A stretch of DNA of 64,000 nt, taken from assembly GCF_000499845.2 (NCBI RefSeq), contig NC_023757.2:42883798-42947797 (forward strand), in the 5' to 3' direction. The translations under genes and the position numbers were made by a program. Source of the DNA: Phaseolus vulgaris (taxonomy: Eukaryota; Streptophyta; Magnoliopsida; Fabales; Fabaceae). This document shows positions 24,630 to 35,984 of this stretch, piece after piece (the stretch's first letter is position 1; each line of letters begins with the position of its first letter). The notes under the pieces were generated by a model that saw nothing but the letters and a program-made list of their open reading frames with translations, searched no databases and was not told where the DNA came from.

Positions 24630-24874
24630 GAGGAAGGGATAGAGAGGTTGCTTATATTGGTTACAGAGAGGTTGCAGAAGCGTTGGAGAGGTTTGCGGAG
24701 ATTTATGGGAGAGTTGAAGAAGCAAAACACAGGCGAATGGTGGAGTTGGAGAAATAGAGAATATAGTTTGCCAAGGATTTAGAACGCAGAGAATGAAACT
24801 CTTCATGGAAACTCAGTTTCACTTACAAAAACTCAGTCACTCCAATTCCAAAGATCCTTGTGGAACTGATTAGT
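24630..24874 (+). pseudogene. Trihelix transcription factor fragment (ASIL-like C-terminal helix), broken
   Basis: The plus strand reads REVAEALERFAEIYGRVEEA, then RMVELEK, stop, then FAKDLE, and after a one-base frame change RMKLFMETQFHLQKL. This order matches the C-terminal coiled helix of plant trihelix factors of the ASIL type (pattern: ERFGEIYERVE..K...MVELEKQRM.FAKDLE.QRM.LFMETQ). Two in-frame stops and a frameshift within 90 bp show it is dead. No DNA-binding trihelix domain was found upstream, so only the tail remains. The assignment comes from remembered family pattern and should be confirmed by a translated search. Confidence 0.6.
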
Positions 24875-27800
24875 TAAGTTACCCTCTTTTCTTTAATGTC
24901 AATTAAACAAAATCCACAAATGAAAAAAAAGAGAAAAGTTGAAGTACTGTTTGATTGGTGTTGTTTGGATGAATTTCTCCCTGATAACTTCTAGTAGAGA
25001 AAAAACTGAAATTGATTTCTTACAATTTTTGGTAGTAATTATATTAGAGAAGTTCTATAAATTATCTTATACAGAAATTAATTTTAATTTATTGAGAAGT
25101 CAATTTTATTTTATTTTCCTAGAAGGTTTTTTTTATGAAGAAGCTCGTCCAAATATGTTTAGCATGATGCATTATTGTTTTTAAACTTACCTTTGTCACC
25201 ACAGAACAGGATGGCGACTCCTTAGCTGTAACAACAAAAATATTTATTGTAAGAAACAATCTTAACCCACATAATCAAATGACACTTAAGAATTTCTTTA
25301 TGTTTTTCCACTGTCTGTTAGAAAAAGACAAATTTATTACTTGTTGATAATGTTGAAATTGAAATTGAGAGCTGATACAATTCACAGGCTACAATTTTTT
25401 CTTTAATTGTTTCCATCACCAAAAATGAAACTTCAATATCACAAAGTGGGAACGCAAATAGAAAGGACAACCATGTATTTCTTCTACGCTGATCAAAATA
25501 CATAGATTTGTATGCCACTCATTAGCCCCTAGTTATGGTCTTGGATGCATTTATAGGCGTGTGACAGATTTATAGGGGGGAGATTGGGGGAATAGTTGCA
25601 CAACTTGTACCGGTCTTCAGGGGGTGTGGCCTGTCACTTATATTAATTATCACTACAAAGGTCACAACGTGCCTTTATCTCTTGCATAAGAACTTCAGCG
25701 TTAGAATAGTGGTGATATCTTAACGCTTTACACAGTAAAAAACACTTAATTCACAAACCAATAAATCAATATTTTAATTAATATGTAATTTATTTTTTAA
25801 TTAAAAATATTACTATAATGGACTGTCAATTATATGTATTTTACTTTTTGACGTCAACAAAATCTTTTTTCCAGTCAAAAAGATCTGTAAGCCTGTTTTC
25901 GATTACTTTTTTTTTGTTTTTTTCTTATTTCGTTGTTTTGATTGACAAATACCAACTGTTGTGTGCAGCATTGAATTGCAGCATTGAATGATGGTGTAGT
26001 ATATGGAGAGAGTTTGGGACTGTTCATGTGATTCTAACATTTATTGGTCCCCCAATTCACGTTGGTTGGACTGTTTCTCATCCATCACCTGCATTCATAT
26101 GAAATTATGGTAATTCAATCATTCCTTACTTTTGGACTATTGTGATGTTACGCTGAGTTATTATTTAGAACAAATAGGGTCAGTCAGAAAATTTGGTGGT
26201 CTGTACATTTAAATTTGAATTCTTTAGTTTGCATTTTATGAATTATATATGCATCTCTTTGTGTCCTCATTTTGCATACCGATATGTAATGTATCAATGT
26301 CAATAACTTAGTTTATGTTTCTTTGTATTTAAGCATAGATGTTTGTGGCAATTGTTTTGCGCATGATAAACTTTGCAATGCATTTTTAAGTCTTTCTTAG
26401 ACTGCTTATGGCAAGTGGTCTCAATTTTATTTTTGTTGCGGGGTATTGGTGTGAAGGAAGTTGGTTTTGCGTCTAACATCAATAGTAGAGTGGGAGGGCC
26501 CAAAGTCCTGTACTCATTTTCATAATTATCCAATTTATCTTTAGGCTTACTTAGGAAAAGTTCTTTTATAATTATTTTCCCATTTTGGTTTCAGAACTTA
26601 TGTTCTTCTTTATAAATGTTCTAATTTGGAACGTAATATAGTTTAGTTTAATTTTATCAATTTATGGATTATTAATTGACATTGGAGCGATGAACCTTGG
26701 ATGGTTTAAGTGGACATAAGCTGAACCTTTGTTCCTTCCAGAAAAGGTTGGACTGGTGCAGACGACATTCATCAAATTTTGAAGTGGCAACAGATAAACA
26801 ATCAATGACGAAACTTTTTTGTGTCCAAGTTAGGATCCTTTGTCACCTGTTTTGAAAATCTACTTTCTATCCTTCCTCTTTGACCATAGAAAGAGTAGGG
26901 ATCATGATCACACTTGTGAGAAACTGAGTGTAACACGTCATTTTGATGCATTTATATCAGAGGGACCCAAATATAAATTAGGCAGTTGTAAGTTTTAAGT
27001 CATTTTATGCTCTCTACCCACTTACCTAATTTACCTGTTTGTTACCTAGAGGGGCTCACCGACAATGCCTTATATACATTTCAAATAAAATTACGACTTC
27101 AATCTTCATCTTCATATACTAAACATGGTCGTTGTTGTCAATAGTACCCCAAAGACAAGGGGAATTGAGTTTTAGATTCAATGAATTAATTGCCTATTTC
27201 AGGAATCAATAAGAGTGGACAGTTATAGATACGCATCGCCAGTTAACATAACGGCGCAATTAAACTAATTTATTTCTTAATTATTTAATTCATTCACGTT
27301 TAGATTAAACTAACCCATTATTTTTAAACATAAGTAAATTAATTAATCCATGTGACAGAGTTTTAATACATCGAATTAAATAGTTCAAAATTCATTAGTT
27401 GGACACATAAATATGCAATGGTCTCTTTTGATTAAATCAAATTTAAAAAGAAAAGAAAAATACAAGAGGAAAATAAATGGAAATAATGGAATAAATGAAA
27501 GAAAAAAATGTATTGTTTTGTTTTATTATTATTATTTCATATGTATTTTGTCCAATAAAAATGATAAGATTGCACAAATATATAACTCTAGTACTATACA
27601 TACTAATAAAACATTATTGTCCTTATCTTACATCTTTTTATAGTTTTTTGTTTTTTTTTTACTTATCCACCTTTAAAATACTCAGTATATATTACATTAT
27701 TCAGTAGTATAGTATTCAATTATTTGATTAGTTGAATATTATATTTAAAACTAAAATTAAGTATTTATTAGTCTAGTGGCGGGAATTGAATATTTTATTT

Positions 27801-27973
27801 TATTATTGAGCTTTATTTACATATGTTTCAAAGTGTATAAATATACATTGTTGTAAAAAGGGCATGCATTTAACTATTTTTCTACACTTTATTATATTAC
27901 TCTTCTTCAAAAGTTCTTATAAACTTTCACTATTAGAATTTTTTTCATAGTATACTTTCATTTTATATTTAAA
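24875..27973. other. Intergenic, no gene seen
   Basis: About 3.1 kb. Some stretches (25550-25700, 25950-26100, 26690-26960) are less AT-rich than their surroundings and could be untranslated or relic exon sequence, but no frame is longer than about 80 codons and none resembles a known family. Confidence 0.35.
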
Positions 27974-29130
27974 CATTACAATCAAAGATCCCTTTCAAAG
28001 AGTCTATTAGTTCAATAAGGAAACTTTGCTCCTTCCACGATCCGTCCAACAAAGTTTCAAATTTAAGGAAGAATATTTGGTGTTTATAATTTAGGTAAAT
28101 CCTTTTCAAACCACACATATTTATGATTATTATTGGAATATAAAATATTATCTTCACTTCTTCAAATTGTGATATGAATATTTCTTCATTCATAAATAAC
28201 CTCACGACATATAAAAATCTTATTTCAAAAGAACAACAAAATAATGCAAAATAAAATCATAGTGATTCAACAACAAAACGAAAAAAAAAATCATTCAAGT
28301 TCAACTTGCCAAAGATCTTGAGTTCGTTCGTCAACAACATCAAATCAAACTTCAACAATAACATAACGAGCTTTAGATGTTATACAATTAACAACACAAC
28401 GAATTTCAAGTTCTAATGACTAGATAAGCATTTTGGTTAGTGATCAACAATAAAGAAACACCAAAGATAATCAGTGAACCCATTATCCTTGACATTTCAA
28501 GAATGTCATTGAATCACACATTTGAAAAGAAGCCAACACCCAAAAATAATTCACACAAGTGCTTATCCAAAAAGAGGAATCCAAACAAACATGAGTTTCC
28601 ATGTAATGATATCTCAACAAAATACCCTTACATGAAAAAAAAAAAAAACATTGATAAATATATTCCTCTCACTTCTAAGATCATAGTCATCAAATTTTTC
28701 CCCAAGTAGAAGTGCATGAACAGTGAGAGATACAACGGGCTGTTGCGCTATATGACTCATGCTAATATTTTTTTCCGATGACATTGTCATTCATCGTAGA
28801 ATTTTCTCGTGCATGCTAAAGGGATCAATTTTACAGTGGTATTATAAGTTACTATGAAACTCGATAGATTCATTCGAAATAATTTTCAAAAAAATCACAA
28901 CAAAGTTTGTTACTAACAAACTAATGGTTAGGGATGGAAAAATGGGTCAACTTGACAAGTTTGACAACTCGTATTAAAGTTTTTTTTTACTAACTTGAAT
29001 GTCGGAAAGTCTTATGGAAGTGAACTTGCATTATATTTGAACATTAAAATCACATTTCATCCTCAAGGAATCCACTAACTCAAAAGAGACTTTACTCCTT
29101 ACAAAGTTTGTCCGACAACACTTAACATTT
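27974..29130. repeat. Pair of diverged direct repeats (about 90 bp) 1.07 kb apart
   Basis: 27974-28065 and 29041-29130 align in the same orientation: ACATTACAATCA versus ACATTAAAATCA, then TCAAAGAGTCTATTAGTTCAA versus TCAAGGAATCCACTAACTCAA, then AACTTTGCTCCTT versus GACTTTACTCCTT, then TCCGTCCAACAA versus TTGTCCGACAAC. They could be ends of an old LTR-like element or a tandem duplication. The DNA between (28066-29040) has no recognisable domain; its longest frame (28440-28709, +) is Lys/Asn-rich and unconvincing. Confidence 0.45.
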
Positions 29131-30285
29131 CAATAAGAAATTACATAATAATTATATAACTTAAATTTCAACTATTAATAATTTTAACTATCACTATCAA
29201 ATGATGTGGATACAATACTTCTAACTTTTATTGACTCTTTGTTTTACATAATCTCTCTTTAGCTAAATCTAAAATGAGTCTATTGCTTCTATATTTTCAT
29301 ATTGTTTTGATTTCAGTAAAATACAAGAAACATTCATGTTATATTCTTTGTCTTCATTTTTCATTTTTGTTTATCTCCATTCTTTTTTTATAATAATTAT
29401 TAAAAAAATTATAAAATAGAAATTAGTTTTAAAGACAAAAAATAATTAATTATTAAATTAAATAATATTTTATAAATTAAAAAAATTAATGATATCTACA
29501 ATTTTTAGATTGATATTTAATATTGACTAGCAAATTTATAATAGTTTTTTCTCCCATTAGCAAGCATTTTCACTTAACATGAAAAGTATATATATAATGC
29601 GGGCTAGCTAATGCTTATATGTACGTCTATTATGAATAGTTTGTGTTTCCCTAATGACTTGGAGTTTATGCTTTAAATGCTGACAAAGTTTGTAGTTTGT
29701 TGGTACAATTGATTACCTATATAAAGATTTAGACATTTGGTGTTGTTGGAATAAAAAAACCCACGTAGTGCTCAATGAAACATTAGCAATTTCGAATTCT
29801 CTTTTGAATGTCTTCCCAATAAGTGGCTACAGAATCTCATGATGCAAAGTCTAACTAATGCACCTTCCACTCAAAAAGAAAGAGAACTGTATATCATATT
29901 CAAAAGAGAAGGTAGTTGTGGAAGAAGGAATATTCCAATGATATTTTTGATGTTTCTGAAACACAAGTTCAGTAAATTAATCATAAATTCAGTCTTATGA
30001 ACTCAACTTCACTTTATTTGCATTCTCATTTCCTCTGTTTGAAGATAATGGTTGTGGTGATGCCATGTGTGAATATGGCACGTGAGATTTATACTCATTA
30101 CACTAATAAAGCACCCTTAGTAGGTATAGTTGAAAGGACAGTGAGGACATGCCACTCAATGGAGCCATGATTGCGTACTGTGTCACCAATTTCTTCTTTC
30201 CCTTTTCACATTCTTCCACTTTTATGTGTTTCTTGCCCATCATTACTTTGCCTTATATGTAGAACATTTTTCCAAGACTTGTCAA

Positions 30286-30288
<3 letters not shown>
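29131..30288. other. AT-rich spacer
   Basis: No gene, RNA or transposon terminus recognised. Confidence 0.4.

Positions 30289-30333
<45 letters not shown>
30289..30333. repeat. (AT)n microsatellite
   Basis: About 22 uninterrupted AT units. Confidence 0.95.
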
Positions 30334-30338
<5 letters not shown>

Positions 30339-30982
30339 TAAACCCATGACAACTCACATTTAATTTATATCACAATTTAACACCGATTTCGCATTTAAAA
30401 AATTTACATAATTTAGTATGGGATTTCTATATTCAAGGATTTTTCAAATGCCTTTTCAACCCCAAAAAATAAAGTTTGAGACCCACTACAATTAATTAAC
30501 CCTCCCATGTTGGGTCTCAACGTGTGATTACCAATCCGAAACGTATACCCGTAATGAAGGCATGTGCAACTTGAAAAGGACCACAATCATAGACCATATC
30601 AAACATGTTTATGGTTTGCTTTCTAGTATCTCGAAATAAAAGTTTTTCTTTCTATTTTATTAATTACTGTAAATGTGCTAAAATTATAAATTCAAACAAA
30701 TTACATTGTTTAATATTTTTTACTAAATCATAATTTTTTTCAAAAAATATTAAATTGAAAGTTTTTATCACATACATATTATATATATTTATATATATGA
30801 CTTTATATTAGTGTAAAATTATAAACCCTAAATTCTAAATTATTTGATCATCTTGTTATTTAATTTTAGTAAAAATTTACTTGAATAATAGTGATGTAAA
30901 ATTATAATTCAACAACTAGATTAACATAACTCAATTTTTATAAAAATATTAACGATGTAATATTTAATTATATCATTCATCT

Positions 30983-30983
<1 letters not shown>
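30334..30983. other. AT-rich spacer
   Basis: Nothing recognised between the two microsatellites. Confidence 0.4.

Positions 30984-31031
<48 letters not shown>
30984..31031. repeat. Compound (CT)n(AT)n microsatellite
   Basis: About 11 CT units pass directly into about 13 AT units. Confidence 0.95.
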
Positions 31032-31037
<6 letters not shown>

Positions 31038-32817
31038 TAGTTTCATCCTACTACAATTAAGAAGGAGATTACAAGGGATGTCAATAACACAATACTCACA
31101 TCAATCGACCCCAAATAAAAAGTAAACGGGACCAAACTAGTAGGTGGTGCAAATTCCATAACACATGTGGACACCAGTTTGAAAGTATTACTCGCAAATA
31201 AAACAAATTGAGCAAGTGATCAAAGTTGGTTCATTGGCAAAGTATACATGAAAAAAGACAAAATAAATATAGATAGAAGATTCATCAAATTGAAAGCCTT
31301 AATTGTCCATATAGAGATGACAAAATAATTTGTACCATTGTTAGTTATTTTTATTTGCATATTTTTTAGAATAATTGACCAAAGTAAAGTTATTAGAGAA
31401 GAAAACCTTAACAATTGAAGAATTTTTTTATAAATTTATGTTTTTATTTAGACTTATGAGATTAATTTTATTTAACTTTATACTTAGTGGCGCGTTTAAT
31501 TTTTTTTAAATAACTAACTGTATTTGTACTAATATTTTATGATTCAATTTTATTAGGTTATACTTTAAGATCAATTTCTTTATATAATATTTTTTTGGAA
31601 AATTCGTATTTAAATATCTTAAAAGTAACCTTGGATAGTAGCAGGTATACAATAATCCATAAGTACATTCATAATCACCTTTTCAGATCAACACTTTGAA
31701 GGTATGATCACAAAGAGAACAACACTTTGAAGCTATGATCACAAAGAGAACTTAGTGGTTATATTCTCACTCATTATGGGATACAAAGGAAAAGAGAGTC
31801 GTTATGGGATACAAAGGAAAAAGAATTTTCACTAATTGAAACAACTTCATTGACATCCTATACTAGGACACTTTAGTAGGATTGAAAATATCCAAGGACA
31901 TGCTATAGTCGCAATTATGAGATTTGATTGGAATCATAAGGGATATATCCGAAGAATATGCTTGTTTGAAAAAGGTGAACAACAAACAACATATGACATA
32001 CTTTTGGGGTGACAAAGTTTGAACAATTTTTGAGTTTTAGTCTTCATTATCAACATAAGGGTAAATTATTTTATCCAAGGCGAGTAATTGGTCACAATAA
32101 TCAGTGTAGGACAAGATATAGATCAAAATGGTAACAAGTATAACTTATACTCCGACAAAAAAATCCACACGGTCATAAAGCCATATGTACACATAAATTT
32201 CTTAGATTTGGGTCCTCAAAAAGATAATGTGGAATGGACATTAACCCAGTAGAATACTCAAAGAACATAAATCTTGGAAAATATAAAATAGTTAAAATTT
32301 GAACAAATCTAACACTTAATATAAAAAACAACTTGTTGAGACCCTTGTGAAAAATAAAAATGTCTTTGCCTGAAACCTATAGATATTCTCAGTATCGATC
32401 CTGACTTCACTTGTCACACCATTAAACAATTGATCTAAATGTCAAATTGATGATAAAAAAAAGTATGATAAGAAAAAAAAGTAAGAGAACTATATTTGAA
32501 ATGTATCTTATTAATCACGGTGTGACTTTATTTATATAAGCAAAGGTTCTCCAACACCCTTATTAATAATAAATATTTCAGACAAGACTCTTCGTTATCC
32601 CATCTAAGAAATATGACATCTCACAATAAATCAACATTAAAACTCTTCCAAATTTACTCATTCTTCAAAATATAATGTTGACTCGAAATTCCTCACAAAA
32701 GAAGACACATAATGAGTCATTTTAACCTACTATGGACGAATAATCTCAAAAGGTTTAAACAAATAGCAAAGTCAAAATAACACTATAATTATTTTGAAAC
32801 ATTTGGAGATTACGTTA
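31032..32817. other. Intergenic with short local duplications
   Basis: No gene recognised. A 31-bp unit (AACACTTTGAAGGTATGATC plus ACAAAGAGAAC) is duplicated head-to-tail at 31690 and 31721 with one mismatch, and TTATGGGATACAAAGGAAAA occurs at about 31776 and 31802. The 31.7-32.7 kb stretch is less AT-rich than its flanks and may be an old transposon body, but no domain is readable. Confidence 0.4.
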
Positions 32818-33191
32818 CACTACAAGAAAATCATGAAATAACAACCAATTTTTAGATATCAAAATAATTAATTACAATAGTAACTAAATTAGAGATCATT
32901 TTAAAAAATAAAAAACAAATGGTTTCTAAATTAGTTTCTATTATTGTTAAATAGTTTCTAAATTGGTATAATTAGCAACCAAGGTTTTAACTACCAATTA
33001 TTTAGTTTCTAAATTTGGTAGCAAAAACCTTGGTTGTTAATTAGATACCAATTTAGAAACTATTTAACAATAATATAAATTAATTTAGAAACCATTTTTT
33101 TTTTCTTAAATGATCTCTAATTTAGTTACTATTACAACTAATTATTTTAGTCTCTAAAAATTGGTTTCTATTTCATGATTTTCTTGTAGTG
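32818..33191. mobile_element. CACTA-type MITE, 374 bp, near-complete palindrome, TTA target duplication
   Basis: Starts CACTACAAGAAAATCATGAA at 32818 and ends with its reverse complement at 33191, flanked by TTA on both sides (32815-32817 and 33192-33194). The inverted repeat does not stop at the termini: the arms keep pairing inward through ACCATTTGTT/AGAAACCATT-like and CCAAGGTTTT/AAAACCTTGG-like segments to a centre near 33004, so the whole element can fold into one long hairpin. CACTACAAGAAA ends with a 3-bp duplication are typical of legume and other plant CACTA derivatives. It encodes no protein and would depend on a transposase elsewhere. Confidence 0.92.
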
Positions 33192-33194
33192 TTA

Positions 33195-33805
33195 TGTTTA
33201 CGAGTTAGACATGAGTTTGATTACACATTTGATTTCTTTTGTCCTAGGCACTCAAGATTCAAAAATTGTGTAACCTCCTTTATAACCAAAATATATCTAA
33301 CACTATGTCTTAGAGAAGAATATGATCAAGTTGCTAGTATGATACTGATAAGTCATTACATTATTAGAAAGATTTCTCTTTAAAAATAATAACCTAGTCT
33401 AAAAAATCTCCAAATCAAGAACAAATTTTAGAAGGAAAAACATTACTCAATAAAAAGTGATTGAAATAAGTTATCTTTATTATTACTAAAAATTATATAC
33501 CAATAGTTTTAATTGCTAAAATCTAAATGAGTACAATATAAAATTACTTTAAATATTTGAAAATATAATTTTATTTTATAATTATTATATTTTACTTGAA
33601 TAAACGACTTAAAATAAATATACTCTTTCCAAACATTATTACAATAATTGTTATTAGATTCATTGTCAGTTATATATTATGAATATAAGTGAAATTTAAA
33701 TCTCTCATGATATCTTGGAGAATAAGGAAGGAAAAAAGAAATATAGATATATAAATAAAGTTTTTAAAAAGTCTGAATAGTGGACCATTGTTACAGTGAC
33801 AGGTC
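33195..33805. other. AT-rich spacer
   Basis: No gene recognised. The 64-codon frame at 33189-33383 begins inside the MITE end and is not conserved-looking. Confidence 0.4.
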
Positions 33806-34027
33806 TTGAATGCAGGAAAGATGAGGCACAAAGAAATTGAAATAGTGAGCATGAGCGAAGTTCCACTACTGATCCATGCCCATAATGAAATCGGTCCCGG
33901 CATACAGAGGGCTCATTTCGTGGACCCTAAATCTGCCAGAGGTCAAGGCCCTCTCTTCTCTCTCACTCATACAACAAAACCACTGCACCACTTAACCAAC
34001 TTCCACAACCACGTCAAAAAATCTTAA
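33806..34027 (+). other. Orphan 73-codon frame in a GC-richer island
   Basis: The frame MNAGKMRHKEIEIVSMSEVP..., continuing HAHNEIGPGIQRAHFVDPKS, stands out because its composition is clearly less AT-rich than the kilobases around it and it opens just after an acceptor-like TTGAATGCAG (about 33807-33816). I recognise no family, signal peptide or membrane segment. It might be an exon relic, a small unannotated peptide gene or chance. Confidence 0.25.
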
Positions 34028-34960
34028 CCTTTTGCCTAGATATTAACTTCTTTACACTTTATCTTAAAAAAAAACTTTAAAATTAATTTAATATTATAAA
34101 ATTAAAATTTAAACTAATTTATATATTATAAAATATTTTTATTTTAATTAAAATAAGATTTTTAATATATTCTTTCCCATCGAGACTTGGTCAACTTATA
34201 CATTAAACTATATTTATAAGTAGTTTGATATAAATAATCTAATAAATTAAATAAATTTTAATATTATTTTAAAAAATAAACTTTAAATTTAATTCAATTT
34301 AATAAAATATTCATAAAATGAAATTTACATTCATTATATATTTCATGTTAAGGTTACTTTATTAAAATTATTGATTTTTTACTTTTATTATTTGGTCTTT
34401 CGTTCTCTAATATGCATATTTATTGCAAAAGAAGAGGTATTTTTTTTAATCTACTTTTCTCTTAAAAATTGCGGGTTTTGTTTTTGTAAATACACTCAGA
34501 CGTTCACATTCTCAGATATGCTCTATTTTATAAATGACAATTAGTGATATATTTGAAAAAGGTCTATTTAAACTTATGTATGTCTTATCGTTTTTAGCAG
34601 TTCTTGTTTTTTAGTTATATACTCTTGTGTTATAAATTAGAATACATAATTTAGAAGAAGATGAGACTTTTACTTTTCCTAATATATAACTAAAATATAC
34701 ATTCTTAAGATTTCTCTTATTTTCTTGCTCACTAATTCAACTAATAACAAAAACAATTGCACCTTAATTATATCAAACTATCTCTATCTTGTATTTTTTT
34801 TATATTTAATATTCATAACTATTTATCTCTTTGAATTTATAATTTTTATTTTCATCTCCAAATTTAATTTAAAATAATTTTATCTTTAAATAAAATATTA
34901 ACAATTATAAATAATTTATACTATAACTTAAAGAGTAAAAAATAATTTTATTCTCTATAT
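34028..34960. other. Very AT-rich spacer
   Basis: No gene or repeat boundary recognised. Confidence 0.4.
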
Positions 34961-34969
34961 AAATTGTCT

Positions 34970-35510
34970 TGGTCGGCATGTTAAGTCTATTATCCGATCA
35001 AAGCATGCCAAGTACGTAGTCTAATCATTTGAGTTCTTAGCCCATCAGTCGGGGGTACCTGTTGAGCATACCATAATTTTAGAAATTGGCCAAACATGAT
35101 AAGACCTAGTGTCTCTAAATAGTGTCCACTTCTCATTTTTGACACGGCCCAAACACCAAAAGAAGATTTCATCTGATTTGAGTTAGTTGTTGGAAGGAAA
35201 ATAAAGAAAAGAGACTCAGTCATGGATGATACTCTGCAATAGATGCAATTCCGAAACATAAGGGACAATATTAACATATATCATACGTAGTTATCCATGC
35301 TTGACAACTACTATAAAGGGGCCCTGAGACCCTAACCACTAGGTAAGTTGACTCTACGCCACTTACACTATATTATAATATATAAGTGCTCTCACTGACT
35401 TGATCGTAAGAATGTAATCAATAGGTGGAACACCCTCCGTTAGAATTTGCGACAAAGATAGAGGGAGATAGCAACCACCGCTACGGTCCGACCCAAGTCA
35501 GTCAGCAAGA
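34970..35510 (+). mobile_element. LTR-retrotransposon fragment (Ty3/gypsy-like LTR)
   Basis: A GC-richer block within AT-rich DNA with the layout of a plant LTR promoter: a TATAAAGGGGCCCTGAGACC stretch at about 35313, then AACCACTAGGTAAGTTGACTC, then GCTCTCACTGACTTGATCG at about 35387, and a GACCCAAGTCAGTCAG stretch at about 35490. The order TATA box, short leader, CTCTCACTGACTTGA.CG is one I associate with legume gypsy LTRs of the Tat/Ogre type. No gag/pol is nearby and no second copy is in the window, so it is a solo or truncated LTR. Borders are approximate. Confidence 0.45.
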
Positions 35511-35939
35511 ACATAAATGATCCAACTTTAAAGATTATAAAAAAGGTTAAATATGATGAGTCTAGATGTATAACTAGTTATCAGTTTAATAAATTAAATT
35601 ATATGTAAGATAGATTTATTTATATTATAAGAAGTGGACTTTAAATTTAATTTAGTTTAATTTTATAAAATAAGTTGTATAGTAAAGTTCGCATTCACTT
35701 ATATACCATGAATTAGTTTTATTTGTTCCATTTTCAACTTCATACATTTTTTATATTAAAATTAATTTATTAAAATAAAAATAAAAATTAGTAATTTAAA
35801 AATTATAATTTTTATATTACATTATTTAAAAGATGGAAATATATAATAATTTAAATAATTAACATATACAAAATTGTAATCTTATCACATTTATTCACCG
35901 AGAGATTAATTAATAAATTATATAATTAAACATATTTTG

Positions 35940-35984
<45 letters not shown>

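Noticed and set aside
26740..26810. Short frame ending GADDIHQILKWQQINNQ
   Set aside because: Too short, no start and no splice context that would make it an exon with any confidence.
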